Source: an uncultured bacterium (GTDB taxonomy: Bacteria > Verrucomicrobiota > Kiritimatiellia > RFP12 > UBA1067). From it: a DNA stretch of 44,770 bases. The stretch spans positions 1 to 44,770 of the forward strand of contig CACWVU010000021.1 in assembly GCA_902764415.1 (NCBI GenBank). Reading direction: 5' to 3'. Below, in pieces: positions 7,452 through 16,152 of this stretch; position 1 is the first letter of the stretch; each line of letters opens with the position of its first letter. The notes beneath the pieces were generated by a model, which made no database searches, was not told the DNA's origin, and saw only the letters and a program-made list of their open reading frames with translations. The position numbers and the translations under genes were made by a program.

Positions 7452-9478
7452 GCGGCGAGAGCGAGTTCGTCCGCGACCTCGCGGTGCTGATGTCCGCCGC
7501 GGGCCTCGTGGCCGTTGTCTTCTCGCGCCTCGGCTGGCCGAAGGTGATCGGCTACATCCTCGCCGGCGTCGTCCTCGGCTCCCACACCTTCGGCGGCAGC
7601 ATGCTCGCGCGCCCGAGCTCGATTGGCACCATCGGTCAGCTCGGCGTCGTCTTCCTCATGTTCGCGATGGGGCTGTCGTTCTCCGCCCGCGACATGCGCC
7701 GCATCCGCGTCGTGGCGCTGCCGGCGGCGGTGCTGGACACGGCGGTGATGATCTGGCTCGGGTACATCGCAGGCACGCGCGTCTTCGGCTGGACGCCGGC
7801 CGCGTCGCTCTTCCTCGGCGTGGCGATCTGCGACTCGGCGACGACGCTGCTGGCGAAGGTGCTGGACGAGATCGGGTGGTCCTCGCGGCCGTTCGCCAAG
7901 TACGTGCTCGGCACCTCGGTCTGCGAGGACATCGTCTGCGTCGGCATGATCGCGGTGGCGACCGGCTTCGCGCAGAGCGGCGCGGTGTCGGCCGGATCCT
8001 TCGCCGCCTCGCTCGGGCACCTCGCCGTCTTCTTCCTCTCGGTGCTCGTGTTCGGGATGGTGTTCCTGCCGCGGCTCCTCAGGTCGGTCGACCGGCGCCA
8101 GGACGACGAGGCGCTGCTGCTCACGATCGTCGGCGCGTGCTTCTTCGTCTCCTTCCTCGCCTACTCGTTCGACTTCTCCCTCGCGCTCGGCGCGTTCCTC
8201 GTGGGGCTCGTGGGCTCGGCGAGCGAGGTGCGCGCCAAGCTCGCCCGGCTCGTCGAGCCGCTCAAGTCGATGTTCGCCGCGGTGTTCTTCGTCTCCATCG
8301 GGCTGATGGTGGACCCGTCCGCGCTCTGGTCGCACGCGCCCGCGATCCTCTTCGTCTCGGCGGTGATCCTGGTCGGCAAGACCGTGAACGTCACCCTCGC
8401 CTCGCTCGCGGCCGGCACCGACGTCAAGACCGCGGTCCAGAGCGGCATGTCGCTCGCCCAGACCGGCGAGTTCGCCTTCATGGTGGCCGTCCTCTACGCC
8501 TCGGTCACCGGCGGGCCCGGCGACGGCGCCTTCCTCGCCGTCGCGATCGGCTCGTCGCTCGTGACCACCGTCCTCAACCCGCTGATGATCCGCCTCTCCG
8601 ACCGCGCCGGCGACCTCGTCGAGGCGCGCCTCCCGGCGCGCGCGCGTGACGCGCTCGCCACCTACCGCGCCTGGATTGCGAAGATCTTCGCCTCCGAGGG
8701 GTCCCGCGCCTACGGTGAGTTCAAGGCGGCGGCGATCAGGCTCTGCGTCTACGCGGTGCTGATGATCGCGGTGTCCACCGGCTGCTCGCTCCTCTCCCGC
8801 AACGACTACGGCTCGCTCTCAGCCTTCTTCGAGCGCAACGACGACATGTTCTTCTTCGCGCTCGCCAACGTCTTCTCGCTCGTGCTGCTGCCGCTCGTGG
8901 TGGCGGCGGCGCGCGCGCTCGGCGGCGCGGTGGCAGACCTGCTCGTCTCGGAGGACGAGCCGTCGCGCTGGCGCGCGGCGCTTCGCCAGATAGCCAAGTT
9001 CGTGGCGGTTGCGTCGGCGGTGGCGCTGTTCTTCGTGGAGTGGACGATGATCAACATCGCGATCACGCCGTCGCGGGGCTGGACGCCGTGGATAGGCGCC
9101 GCGGTGCTGGCGGTCGCCGGCGCGCTCGGCTGGCGCCTCTTCGTCAAGGCCGGCCGCCGCGCCACCGACCGCTTCCACGAGGCGCTCACCGCCGAGGAGC
9201 GGCTCGAGGTGCTCGAGCACACCCGGACCGCCGCCTCGCCCGCCGTCGAGCTGCCGCGCTTCAGCCTCGACGCCGCCTCGCCAGCCGTCGGTCTCACCAT
9301 CGGCGCGCTCGGCGTGCGCGCTAAGACCGGCGCCACCATCGTCGCGGCGTACCGCGACGGCAAGCTCGTGCGCAACCTCGGACCGGACTGGGAGCTCCAG
9401 GTCGGCGACACCATCGTCGTGCTCGGCGAGCCGCACCAGGTCGCCGCGCTCAAGGACCTCTTCGGCGTCACTGCATGA
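7448..9478 (+). CDS. CPA2-family cation:proton antiporter with C-terminal RCK_C/TrkA-C domain
   Basis: 676 residues. About a dozen TM helices in residues 10-390 resemble the Kef/CPA2 exchanger fold, including ALGAFLVGLV and SLAQTGEFAFMVAVLY. Three or four further hydrophobic segments lie between residues 430 and 570. The end (about 595-676) matches a TrkA-C regulatory domain: GVRAKTGATIVAAYRDGK, then LQVGDTIVVLGEPHQVAAL. The family exchanges K+ or Na+ for protons. The TTG start has GGAGG upstream and overlaps the VWA gene stop (TTGA), so it is expressed with the MoxR module. Confidence 0.9.
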   Translation: MSGESEFVRDLAVLMSAAGLVAVVFSRLGWPKVIGYILAGVVLGSHTFGGSMLARPSSIGTIGQLGVVFLMFAMGLSFSARDMRRIRVVALPAAVLDTAVMIWLGYIAGTRVFGWTPAASLFLGVAICDSATTLLAKVLDEIGWSSRPFAKYVLGTSVCEDIVCVGMIAVATGFAQSGAVSAGSFAASLGHLAVFFLSVLVFGMVFLPRLLRSVDRRQDDEALLLTIVGACFFVSFLAYSFDFSLALGAFLVGLVGSASEVRAKLARLVEPLKSMFAAVFFVSIGLMVDPSALWSHAPAILFVSAVILVGKTVNVTLASLAAGTDVKTAVQSGMSLAQTGEFAFMVAVLYASVTGGPGDGAFLAVAIGSSLVTTVLNPLMIRLSDRAGDLVEARLPARARDALATYRAWIAKIFASEGSRAYGEFKAAAIRLCVYAVLMIAVSTGCSLLSRNDYGSLSAFFERNDDMFFFALANVFSLVLLPLVVAAARALGGAVADLLVSEDEPSRWRAALRQIAKFVAVASAVALFFVEWTMINIAITPSRGWTPWIGAAVLAVAGALGWRLFVKAGRRATDRFHEALTAEERLEVLEHTRTAASPAVELPRFSLDAASPAVGLTIGALGVRAKTGATIVAAYRDGKLVRNLGPDWELQVGDTIVVLGEPHQVAALKDLFGVTA

Positions 9479-10425
9479 GCGCCGGCTACATCGGGCGCCT
9501 CGCCCCCAGCCCCACCGGCGCGCTCCACCTCGGCAACGTGCGCACCTTCATGGTCGCCTGGCTGCGGGCGCGATCGCTCGGCGGGCGCGTCATCCTGCGC
9601 ATCGAGGACCTCGACCATCCGCGGGACAAGCCAGGCGCGGCGGCGCAGGCGGTGGAGGACCTGAGGTGGCTCGGCTTCGACTGGGACGAGGAATGCGTCC
9701 AGTCCGGGCGGCTCGACCTCTACCGCGACGCCGTCCGCCGCCTGCACGAGGCCGGCCTCGCCTACCCGTGCGTCTGCTCGCGGCGCGACGTCGAAAGCGC
9801 GCAGTCGGCGCCGCACGCCGGCGAACAGCTCTTCTACCCCGGCACCTGCCGCGGACGCTTCCGCACCTGGACCGAGGCGCAGGCGGCGAAGGGGTCGGCT
9901 CCCTGCTGGCGCTTCCGCGTCGGGGACGATGCCGTCGTCGCCTTCGAGGACGCGTTCGCCGGGCACTATGAGGCGGACGTCGCGCGCACGCTCGGAGACT
10001 TCCCGCTCGCGCGCGACGAAGGCGGCGCGGGCTACACGCTCGCGGTGGTGGTGGACGATTTGGAAATGGGCGTCACCGAAGTCGTGCGCGGCGACGACCT
10101 CCTCGTCGCCACGCCGGCGCAGATCCTCGTTGCGCGGGCGCTCGGCGCGAAGCGGGAGCTCGGCTACTGCCACGTTCCGCTGGTGGTGGGGCCGGACGGA
10201 CTTCGCCTCGCCAAGCGCCACGGCGACACGCGCGTCGCCGCCTACCGCGGGCGCGGCGTCTCCGCGCGGCGGATCGTCGGTTTCCTCGCCGCCTCCTGCG
10301 GTTGGTGCGAGCAGGGCGAGGAGGTCTCGCTTGCGGACCTCGTCCCGCGCTTCGCCCTCGCCACCATCCCGCGTCGCCCGTTCGCCGTCGCCGAGCCAGG
10401 CGCAGTAACGCGGATTATGGTATAA
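9475..10425 (+). CDS. gluQ: Glutamyl-Q tRNA(Asp) synthetase
   Basis: 316 residues. It resembles the catalytic core of glutamyl-tRNA synthetase without the anticodon-binding domain, the form that glutamylates queuosine in tRNA-Asp. Visible are the class I signature PSPTGALHLGN, RIEDLDHPR, the zinc-type cluster YPCVCSRRD with a later YPGTC, and the KMSKS-like LRLAKRHGD. The substrate call fits the presence of a queuosine biosynthesis gene (queC) at 35.4 kb. The start overlaps the antiporter stop (ATGA). The TAA stop at 10423-10425 lies inside the -10 box of the tRNA-Ser promoter. Confidence 0.93.
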   Translation: MSAGYIGRLAPSPTGALHLGNVRTFMVAWLRARSLGGRVILRIEDLDHPRDKPGAAAQAVEDLRWLGFDWDEECVQSGRLDLYRDAVRRLHEAGLAYPCVCSRRDVESAQSAPHAGEQLFYPGTCRGRFRTWTEAQAAKGSAPCWRFRVGDDAVVAFEDAFAGHYEADVARTLGDFPLARDEGGAGYTLAVVVDDLEMGVTEVVRGDDLLVATPAQILVARALGAKRELGYCHVPLVVGPDGLRLAKRHGDTRVAAYRGRGVSARRIVGFLAASCGWCEQGEEVSLADLVPRFALATIPRRPFAVAEPGAVTRIMV

Positions 10426-10426
10426 T
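10418..10426 (+). promoter_or_regulatory. Extended -10 promoter of tRNA-Ser
   Basis: TGGTATAAT, preceded by GATTA as at several other sites in the window. It starts 20 nt upstream of the tRNA 5' end and contains the gluQRS stop codon. Confidence 0.75.
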
Positions 10427-10437
10427 ACGGCAACCAG

Positions 10438-10527
10438 GGAAGGTTGGCGGAGTGGTCGATCGCGGCGGTCTTGAAAACCGTTGAGGGTGCAAGCCCTCCG
10501 GGGGTTCGAATCCCTCACCTTCCGCCA
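10438..10527 (+). tRNA. tRNA-Ser (anticodon UGA)
   Basis: The acceptor stem GGAAGGT (10438-10444) pairs with ACCTTCC (10517-10523). The anticodon arm is CGGTCTTGAAAACCG with anticodon TGA. A long variable arm (GAGGGTGCAAGCCCTC) identifies a class II serine tRNA. The T arm contains GGTTCGAATCC. CCA is encoded at 10525-10527. It reads UCN serine codons. Confidence 0.97.
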
Positions 10528-10555
10528 CCATAATCGAAAAGCTACGAGAACCACC

Positions 10556-12631
10556 ATGCGAAACTCCATTTGCCTTGCTGCCGCCTTCGCCGCCGCCCTC
10601 TCGGCCGCAGCCGAGGAAAGGGTGCTCATCACCCAGTTCGACCTCTCCGACAATGTCGCCGAGTTCGGTGAGGTGAGGGTTGGCGCCAAGCACGACGGCA
10701 GCGTCATGTGCGTCGACGACAAGGGCATCTACGGCGGCCATCTGCAGAACCTTGGCATGCATGCGAACTCCAGCCTCACCGTCGACCTCGGCGAGGGCGC
10801 GCTCAGGCTTGAGGTGGACTGCGCCGTCGACGACCGGGGGCTCGACGGCAACGCCCAGTTCCAGGTCCTGCTCGACGGCAAGGTCGCGGCAGACTCCGGC
10901 ATCGTCCGCCGCAAGCAGGGCAAGAAGCACTTTGCGGTCGACCTGCGCGGCGCGAAGAAGCTCACCTTCAAGGTGCTCGACGGCGGCGACGGCATCAACG
11001 GCGACCACGGCGACTGGTTCAACCTGTTCTTCTACTACGAGGACGGCAAGTTCCCGCCCGGCGATGTGCGCACCGTCTCGCCGCGGCAGCTCGGCATCCT
11101 CACCCCGAAGCCCGGTCCCGCCCCGCGCATCAACGGGCCTGTGGTCTACGGCGTCAGGCCCGGCCATCCCGTCATCTACCGCCTGCCCGTCACCGGCGAG
11201 CGCCCGATGGAGCTCGCGGCGAAGAACCTCCCCGAAGGGCTCGAGTTCGACCCGGCGACGCAGGTTCTCTCCGGTTCGGTCGCCAAGCGCGGCGACTACG
11301 AGATCGTCTTCTCCGCCAGGAACGCGAAGGGCGCCGCCGAGCGCACGCTGACGCTCAGGGTGGGCGACAGAATCTGCCTCACGCCCGCGCTCGGCTGGAA
11401 CTCCTGGAACGCCTTCGGCAACCAGGTCGCCGCCTCGAACGTCGTCGCCGCCGCGGAGGCGCTCGTCGCGAGCGGCCTCGCCGACCACGGCTGGAGCTAC
11501 ATCAACGTCGACGACTGCTGGCAGAACTACTGCGAAGAGTCAGACCTCCCGTGCAAGCAGGACGACTTCAAGGGGCCCAGGCGTCTCGCGGACGGCACCA
11601 TCGCCACCAACCGCCGCTTCCCGGACATGAAGGCGATGACCGACCGCATCCACGCCCTCGGGCTCAAGGCCGGCATCTACTCCTCGCCCGGGCCGTGGAC
11701 CTGCGCGCGCCACACCGGCAGCTTCGGCCACGAGGCGCAGGACGCGAAGACCTTCGCCGACTGGGGCTTCGACTTCCTCAAGTACGACATGTGCTCCTAC
11801 TGGATGAAGGAGTTCGGCAAGGGCGCCTGGCGGATCATGCACCCCTACCGGCTGATGGGCCACGCGCTCGCGCACCAGCGGCGAGACATCGTCTTCTCGC
11901 TCTGCGAATACGGACTCGAGACCCCGGGGATGTGGGGCAACCTCGTCTACGGCCACAGCTGGCGCACCACCGGCGACGTCTTCGACGTCTGGGCGTCGGT
12001 CGCCGAGTCGATCGAGGCCCAGAAGCGGCTCTTCCCCTACTCCCGCCCCGGCGCGTTCAACGACCCCGACATGCTCTGCGTCGGCCCCGTCCGCTTCAAC
12101 GACTTCAAGGGCTCGCGCCTCGCCCCCAACGAGCAGTACACCCACATCTCGCTCTGGGCGCTCGTCGCCTCGCCGCTGATGATCGGCTGCGACATGACGA
12201 AGCTCGACGAGTTCACCCTCTCGCTCCTCACCAACGACGAGGTGCTCGACATTGACCAGGATCCGCTCGGGCTCGGCGCCGGCTGCGTGGCAGAGGGCGA
12301 CGACTGGGAGATCTGGGCGCGCCCGCTCGCGGACGGCTCCATCGCCGCCGGCCTCTACAACAAGTCGCTCCGCGAGCAGACGATCGTCATGGACATGTCC
12401 GCGCTCGGTATGGAGTGCAAGTGGCGCGCGCGCGACGTCTGGCGCCAGGCCGACCTCGGCGTCTTCCTCGGCAAGTACGAGCGCTCCGTGCCCGCCCACG
12501 CCACCCACCTCGTCAAGTTCACGCCGCTTGAGTGCGGACGCCTCCGCGACGGGATGGACGACATCCGCGACAACGCCTGGCGGCTGTTGATGAAGAAGGA
12601 CGGCGCGCCGGCGGAAATGCTGAAGCAGTGA
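10556..12631 (+). CDS. Secreted GH27 alpha-galactosidase with N-terminal NPCBM domain
   Basis: 691 residues from the ATG at 10556, chosen because it opens with a signal peptide (RNSICLAAAFAAALSAAAEE). An NPCBM-type carbohydrate-binding module covers about residues 20-165 (LGMHANSSLTVDLGEGALRL, VDLRGAKKLTFKVLDGGDG). A small Ig-like segment (about 185-275) comes next. The GH27 barrel begins with TPALGWNSWNAFG. The nucleophile region is FLKYDMCSYW and the second acid region is GAFNDPDMLCVG. It should release terminal alpha-galactose from oligosaccharides or glycoproteins in the periplasm or outside. Only 28 nt separate it from the tRNA and no promoter intervenes, so it may be co-transcribed with tRNA-Ser. 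Confidence 0.93.
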   Translation: MRNSICLAAAFAAALSAAAEERVLITQFDLSDNVAEFGEVRVGAKHDGSVMCVDDKGIYGGHLQNLGMHANSSLTVDLGEGALRLEVDCAVDDRGLDGNAQFQVLLDGKVAADSGIVRRKQGKKHFAVDLRGAKKLTFKVLDGGDGINGDHGDWFNLFFYYEDGKFPPGDVRTVSPRQLGILTPKPGPAPRINGPVVYGVRPGHPVIYRLPVTGERPMELAAKNLPEGLEFDPATQVLSGSVAKRGDYEIVFSARNAKGAAERTLTLRVGDRICLTPALGWNSWNAFGNQVAASNVVAAAEALVASGLADHGWSYINVDDCWQNYCEESDLPCKQDDFKGPRRLADGTIATNRRFPDMKAMTDRIHALGLKAGIYSSPGPWTCARHTGSFGHEAQDAKTFADWGFDFLKYDMCSYWMKEFGKGAWRIMHPYRLMGHALAHQRRDIVFSLCEYGLETPGMWGNLVYGHSWRTTGDVFDVWASVAESIEAQKRLFPYSRPGAFNDPDMLCVGPVRFNDFKGSRLAPNEQYTHISLWALVASPLMIGCDMTKLDEFTLSLLTNDEVLDIDQDPLGLGAGCVAEGDDWEIWARPLADGSIAAGLYNKSLREQTIVMDMSALGMECKWRARDVWRQADLGVFLGKYERSVPAHATHLVKFTPLECGRLRDGMDDIRDNAWRLLMKKDGAPAEMLKQ

Positions 12632-13566
12632 AGGCGAAGGGGATAGCGGCCATTGTTGCCAGCGCGCTCGGGTTCGCGCTGATGGCGGCCTTGGTGCGGC
12701 TTGCCGACGACTACGGAGAGCCGCTTTCCGCCTTCCAGAAGAGTTTCTTCCGCAACCTCGTCGCTTTCGCCGTCGCCGCCGCGGTCTACTGGCGCCGCTC
12801 CCCCCGAATTTCAAACCCCAATCCCCAAGTTCCCTCCCCCAATCCTGTTAATCCTGTAAATCCTGTCCAAACTCCACGCTCACAACCCCGAACCACGTTC
12901 CTCCTCCTCGCTCGCGCGGCCTTCGGCACCCTGGGCATCTTCGCGAACTTCTACGCGCTCTCCCACATTCCGATCGCGACCGGGCAGATGCTCAACAAGA
13001 CCGCGCCGTTCTTCACCGTCGCCTTTGCGTGGGCGTTTCTCGGCGAGCGGACGCTTCCCCGCCAGGCCGCCGCGCTCGCGGTGGCGTTTGCCGGCGCCGT
13101 GCTGGTGGTGAAGCCTGGCTTCGCCGGGGCGGAGGCCTTTCCGCTGGCGGTCGGGCTCCTCGGCGGTGCCGCGGCCGGCGCGGCATACGCCTGCGTGCGC
13201 GCGCTTCGTCGCCGCGGGGCGGACCCCGCGTACATCATCCTCTACTTCAGCGTCTTCTCCTGTCTTGCCGCTGTGCCGTTCATGCTTCCAGGACTGAAGC
13301 CGATGACCTTCGCGCAGGTGGCGGTCCTCCTTGGCGCGGGCGGGGCGGCGGCGGTCGGGCAGTTCGGGGTCACGCTCGCCTACGGCTACGCGGCGCCGCG
13401 GGACATCGCAGTCTACGACTACTCGAGCGTCCTCTTCGCCGCGGCCTTCGGCTACTTTTTCTTCGCCCAGGTGCCGGACATCTTCTCGGTGCTCGGCTTC
13501 GCCGTGATCCTCGCGGCGCTGGTGCTGCTCAACTCCCGCCGCAGGAAACGTCCCCACTCTTCCTAG
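12628..13566 (+). CDS. EamA/DMT-family transporter with a repeat-derived loop insertion
   Basis: About 312 residues from a GTG that overlaps the alpha-galactosidase stop (GTGA). Ten hydrophobic helices in two EamA halves are visible: ASALGFALMAALVRLADDYG, LNKTAPFFTVAFAWAFLGER and VLFAAAFGYFFFAQVPD. The family exports or imports small metabolites; the substrate is unknown. Residues about 58-90, between TM2 and TM3, are encoded by a low-complexity stretch at 12801-12899. It includes three AATCCTGTN 9-mers read as NPVNPVNPV and a heptamer remnant read as PRT. The reading frame is preserved, so the loop is longer than normal but the protein may be functional. Confidence 0.88.
   Translation: MKAKGIAAIVASALGFALMAALVRLADDYGEPLSAFQKSFFRNLVAFAVAAAVYWRRSPRISNPNPQVPSPNPVNPVNPVQTPRSQPRTTFLLLARAAFGTLGIFANFYALSHIPIATGQMLNKTAPFFTVAFAWAFLGERTLPRQAAALAVAFAGAVLVVKPGFAGAEAFPLAVGLLGGAAAGAAYACVRALRRRGADPAYIILYFSVFSCLAAVPFMLPGLKPMTFAQVAVLLGAGGAAAVGQFGVTLAYGYAAPRDIAVYDYSSVLFAAAFGYFFFAQVPDIFSVLGFAVILAALVLLNSRRRKRPHSS
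12841..12867 (+). repeat. Three tandem AATCCTGTN 9-mers inside a coding region
   Basis: AATCCTGTT, AATCCTGTA and AATCCTGTC are contiguous and in frame in the EamA transporter. Eighteen nt later the heptamers CCCCGAA and CCACGTT (12886-12899) resemble the arrays flanking the four-helix-bundle gene. Confidence 0.85.
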
Positions 13567-13577
13567 GAGCCTTGAAT

Positions 13578-14057
13578 ATGGATTATAAAAATCGAATCGC
13601 GACTCCTCGCCTGACCTCCCTGTGCTACATCGAACGGGACGGCTGCTGGCTTGTCATGCACCGGACGAAGCGGGAAGGGGACGAGAACCGCGACAAGTGG
13701 ATCGGCGTCGGCGGGAAGTTCGAGTACGGCGAGACGCCCGAGGAGTGCGCCATGCGCGAGGTGAAGGAGGAGACCGGCCTCACGATGCTGAATCCGCGCT
13801 TTCGCGGACTCGTCACCTTCGTCTCCGACGAATGGGGCGTCGAGTACATGCACCTTTTCACCTGCACGGAGTTCACCGGCGAGCTGATCGAGTGCGACGA
13901 AGGCGAGCTTGTCTGGCTGCCCAAGGCCGAGCTGCTCGCCAAGAACATCTGGGCAGGTGACAAGATTTTCCTCCGCGCGCTCGATGAGCGCCCCGACTTC
14001 TTCACCCTCAAGCTCCGCTACGAAGGCGAGAGGCTCGTCGACCACCGCTTCGGCTGA
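13578..14057 (+). CDS. Nudix hydrolase, MutT-like (8-oxo-dGTP diphosphatase type)
   Basis: 159 residues from the ATG at 13578, which follows AGGAG with 8-nt spacing. The Nudix box is complete (GKFEYGETPEECAMREVKEE, then TGL), with the metal-binding REVKEE core. The sequence start (TPRLTSLCYIERDGCWLVMH) and the C-terminal WLPKAELL match the MutT/8-oxo-dGTPase group. It would hydrolyse oxidised nucleotides or another nucleoside diphosphate derivative in the cytoplasm; the exact substrate is unknown. It closes the operon. Confidence 0.93.
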   Translation: MDYKNRIATPRLTSLCYIERDGCWLVMHRTKREGDENRDKWIGVGGKFEYGETPEECAMREVKEETGLTMLNPRFRGLVTFVSDEWGVEYMHLFTCTEFTGELIECDEGELVWLPKAELLAKNIWAGDKIFLRALDERPDFFTLKLRYEGERLVDHRFG

Positions 14058-14410
14058 CCGCCCGCCCTATCTCGCCCCATCCTCCGCGGCAGAACGAGTC
14101 ACGAATTGAAAATTATGGTATAATATGCGCCAAAAGCAGCATAGATATATGGATATGTCAGCCATAGTCAAGATAGTCGCGTTGGACTTGGCCGCGATGT
14201 TGGCGTTTTCTGCTTCGTGCGGGCAGGCGCCGTGCGACCGCCCGCTCATGTCGATGCGCCTGAGGGCGGACGATGGGGTCTGCGCGCGGTGGCCTGGAAC
14301 GAGATGCGCCGCGCCCCGGCAAGGCTCGAGCTTGAACGGACCGACGGCGAGGCATATGTGACCATCCCGTCAATCGGCGCCTGGAACGGCGGATACATAA
14401 AAGGACAGTA
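14058..14410 (+). other. 353-nt gap before the kinase: 12-mer repeat, promoter and one doubtful ORF
   Basis: This gap holds one copy of the CTCCGCGGCAGA 12-mer (14082-14093), an extended -10 box at 14116-14124, and the doubtful reading frames described separately. No terminator hairpin is evident after the Nudix gene. GC falls here from the high level of the preceding operon and stays lower until about 21.7 kb. Confidence 0.6.
14116..14124 (+). promoter_or_regulatory. Extended -10 promoter of the kinase/ECF operon
   Basis: TGGTATAAT preceded by AATTA. Transcription would start near 14131, giving a leader of about 280 nt before the kinase ATG. Confidence 0.7.
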
Positions 14411-14411
14411 A
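14217..14411 (+). CDS. Doubtful small ORF coupled to the kinase, possibly the frame-shifted rest of a lipoprotein gene
   Basis: Two overlapping frames look partly protein-like. One, from the ATG at 14149, starts with a signal-like MDMSAIVKIVALDLAAMLAF and a cysteine, then decays. The other, given here from a GTG start, ends with LELERTDGEAYVTIPSIGAW and a stop that overlaps the kinase ATG (TAATG), as in coupled operons. A single frame shift near 14217 would join them into an exported protein of about 87 residues. It could equally be plain leader sequence. No family is recognised. Confidence 0.25.
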   Translation: MRAGAVRPPAHVDAPEGGRWGLRAVAWNEMRRAPARLELERTDGEAYVTIPSIGAWNGGYIKGQ

Positions 14412-15442
14412 TGGAACTAGTACCCGGACAGCAGATTGGAACATACCGAATCATCCGCCTGCTTGGACAAGGCGGAATGGGTGCCGTCTATGAGGTAGAG
14501 CATACGCAGCTCGGCGTTCACTATGCGTTGAAGACCTTCACGCTTGAGGACGGACATGTCGATGTCCTTAAAAACAAGTTCCTGACCGAAGGGAAGGTCC
14601 TCGCGCGCCTTCACGACCCGCACCTTGTGCGCGTCTTCGACTTGAACTTCGATGAAGCGACCGGGACGCCGTATTTCGTGATGGACCTTGTCGTGTCAGA
14701 GGATGGAACGCCGCGTACTCTTTCGGATGTCAAGACTGCGGAGCTTGACGAAGACTGCGTTCGCCAGTGGTTCACGGAACTTGCCTCCGCAATTGACTAC
14801 ATCCACAAGCAGGGCATTGTCCATCGCGACATCAAGCTGGGCAATGTGCTTCTTTCTGCGGATGGACATGTCGTTCTTTCCGACTTCGGCGTTTCGCGCC
14901 TTTTCTCGGAACGGCTGCGCTCCGACGTCAAGGCCGTCAACACGATGGTGTCGGAGGCTGTGACATCCGCTCGTCTCATGATGGGGACGCAGGGCTACAT
15001 GGCGCCGGAAATCGCCCGCGGCGAAGAGGCGACGCCCGCGGCGGACTCGTACTCGCTGGGCGTCATGTTCGTCTATCTGCTGACTGGAATCTGGTATGAG
15101 CCCGGTTCCAAGGTGTTCAGGTTGCTGGAGACGCTTGAATATCGCTGGATTGACGTTTTGCCGCGGCTCCTGGCCGAGAACCCGGCGGAGCGCCCGACGA
15201 ACCTCTCGAAACTCGTAGAGACGCTTAAGAGCGCCCCTGCCGCCGAGCTGGAGAAGGCGGTTGCGCCGAAAGCGCCGCCGCGCCGGAAACGCCGCGTTTT
15301 TCTCGCGCTTGCGGGGGTCGCTGCTCTAGTCGCCGCCATCGCTGGCTACTTTTTGTTCTCCCATCGTCCCGCATCTTCCGCAACCGACGATTTTGACGCG
15401 GCGTTCAGTGTCGGCGGCATTTACGAGGGAACCCGGCAATGA
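14411..15442 (+). CDS. Membrane-anchored Hanks-type serine/threonine protein kinase
   Basis: 343 residues. The kinase domain covers about residues 10-280: glycine loop LGQGGMGAVYEV, lysine K41 in ALKTF, catalytic IVHRDIKLGN with D140, DFG motif at D158, and APE in GYMAPEIARG. A basic stretch (PPRRKRR) and one TM helix (about 297-316) follow, with a short outer tail. It phosphorylates Ser/Thr of unknown targets. AAGGA precedes the ATG. Its stop overlaps the start of an ECF sigma factor gene (ATGA). Kinase/ECF pairs are a known arrangement in Planctomycetes and relatives, so the sigma factor is the likely target or co-regulated partner. Confidence 0.95.
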   Translation: MELVPGQQIGTYRIIRLLGQGGMGAVYEVEHTQLGVHYALKTFTLEDGHVDVLKNKFLTEGKVLARLHDPHLVRVFDLNFDEATGTPYFVMDLVVSEDGTPRTLSDVKTAELDEDCVRQWFTELASAIDYIHKQGIVHRDIKLGNVLLSADGHVVLSDFGVSRLFSERLRSDVKAVNTMVSEAVTSARLMMGTQGYMAPEIARGEEATPAADSYSLGVMFVYLLTGIWYEPGSKVFRLLETLEYRWIDVLPRLLAENPAERPTNLSKLVETLKSAPAAELEKAVAPKAPPRRKRRVFLALAGVAALVAAIAGYFLFSHRPASSATDDFDAAFSVGGIYEGTRQ

Positions 15443-16038
15443 GTCTCTTCCCTCCAACGTCCATGACCTTGCTGCAGAAGCTGGCCGTCGAGGTGACGGG
15501 CGGAAACGAGGCCTCCTGGGTGCGTTTCTTCAATCTCTACACGCCGGCCATCCGCCGGTTCGTGGAGTGGAACGACCATGTACACGATCCGGACGACGTT
15601 GTTCAGGAAGTTTACCTCAAGCTGGTCGAGATTATCCGCTCGGGGAAGTACAACCCCGACAAAGCGCGGTTTCGGACGTTCCTTGCGCTTCTTATACGCC
15701 GTCAGTTGATTATGCTATATCGGCAGGATCAGGCGCGACATGTCGCCGACCACTGCTCAATTGACGATTTGACGGAAGAGCTTGCCGTTCCACCCGAACA
15801 ACAGTCGCAAGTTGACTTGAACTGGGCAAGGGCCAAGCATGAGGCCGCCATCGAACATGTCCTTACGAAAGTGGCGATGAAACAGCAGTCCCGGGACATT
15901 TATCGTGCTTACGTGCTGGAAAACCGCGCGATTGAAGAGGTTTCTGCAAGCTTCGGCGTATCGCCAGACATCATTTACAAGGTCAAGAACCGTGTAAACA
16001 AGATGATCGAGGCGGTCGAAATGGAATACGCCGAATAA
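15439..16038 (+). CDS. ECF-type RNA polymerase sigma factor
   Basis: 199 residues. Region 2 is visible as ASWVRFFNLYTPAIRRFVEW with DPDDVVQEVYLKLVE. Region 4 is a helix-turn-helix near residues 150-195 (YVLENRAIEEVSASFGVSPD). No anti-sigma gene accompanies it; instead a Ser/Thr kinase is translationally coupled upstream, suggesting control by phosphorylation. Its regulon cannot be read from the sequence, but the consensus promoter just downstream does not look ECF-type. Stop-free coding-like DNA continues in the +1 frame after its stop. Confidence 0.92.
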   Translation: MSLFPPTSMTLLQKLAVEVTGGNEASWVRFFNLYTPAIRRFVEWNDHVHDPDDVVQEVYLKLVEIIRSGKYNPDKARFRTFLALLIRRQLIMLYRQDQARHVADHCSIDDLTEELAVPPEQQSQVDLNWARAKHEAAIEHVLTKVAMKQQSRDIYRAYVLENRAIEEVSASFGVSPDIIYKVKNRVNKMIEAVEMEYAE

Positions 16039-16114
16039 AAAGTCCGGCGTCAACTACTTCACCGTCCGTCCACGGGTCAAGGAATACGATGCCAAACGGA
16101 AAGTGGTGTGCTGG

Positions 16115-16144
16115 TTGACAGTCGGCGAGTCTATATGCTATACT
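16115..16144 (+). promoter_or_regulatory. Near-consensus sigma-70 promoter of the AAA/DUF4143 gene
   Basis: TTGACA at 16115-16120 and TATACT at 16139-16144 are separated by 18 nt, with an added TG extended -10. This is the only promoter in the window with a full -35 match. The start site should fall near 16151. Confidence 0.75.
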
Positions 16145-16152
16145 ATCCGCAC

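Noticed and set aside
8806..10728. Minus-strand frame of 640 codons across the antiporter, gluQRS and tRNA-Ser
   Set aside because: It runs through a tRNA gene and two clear plus-strand genes. It is low-complexity and a composition artefact.
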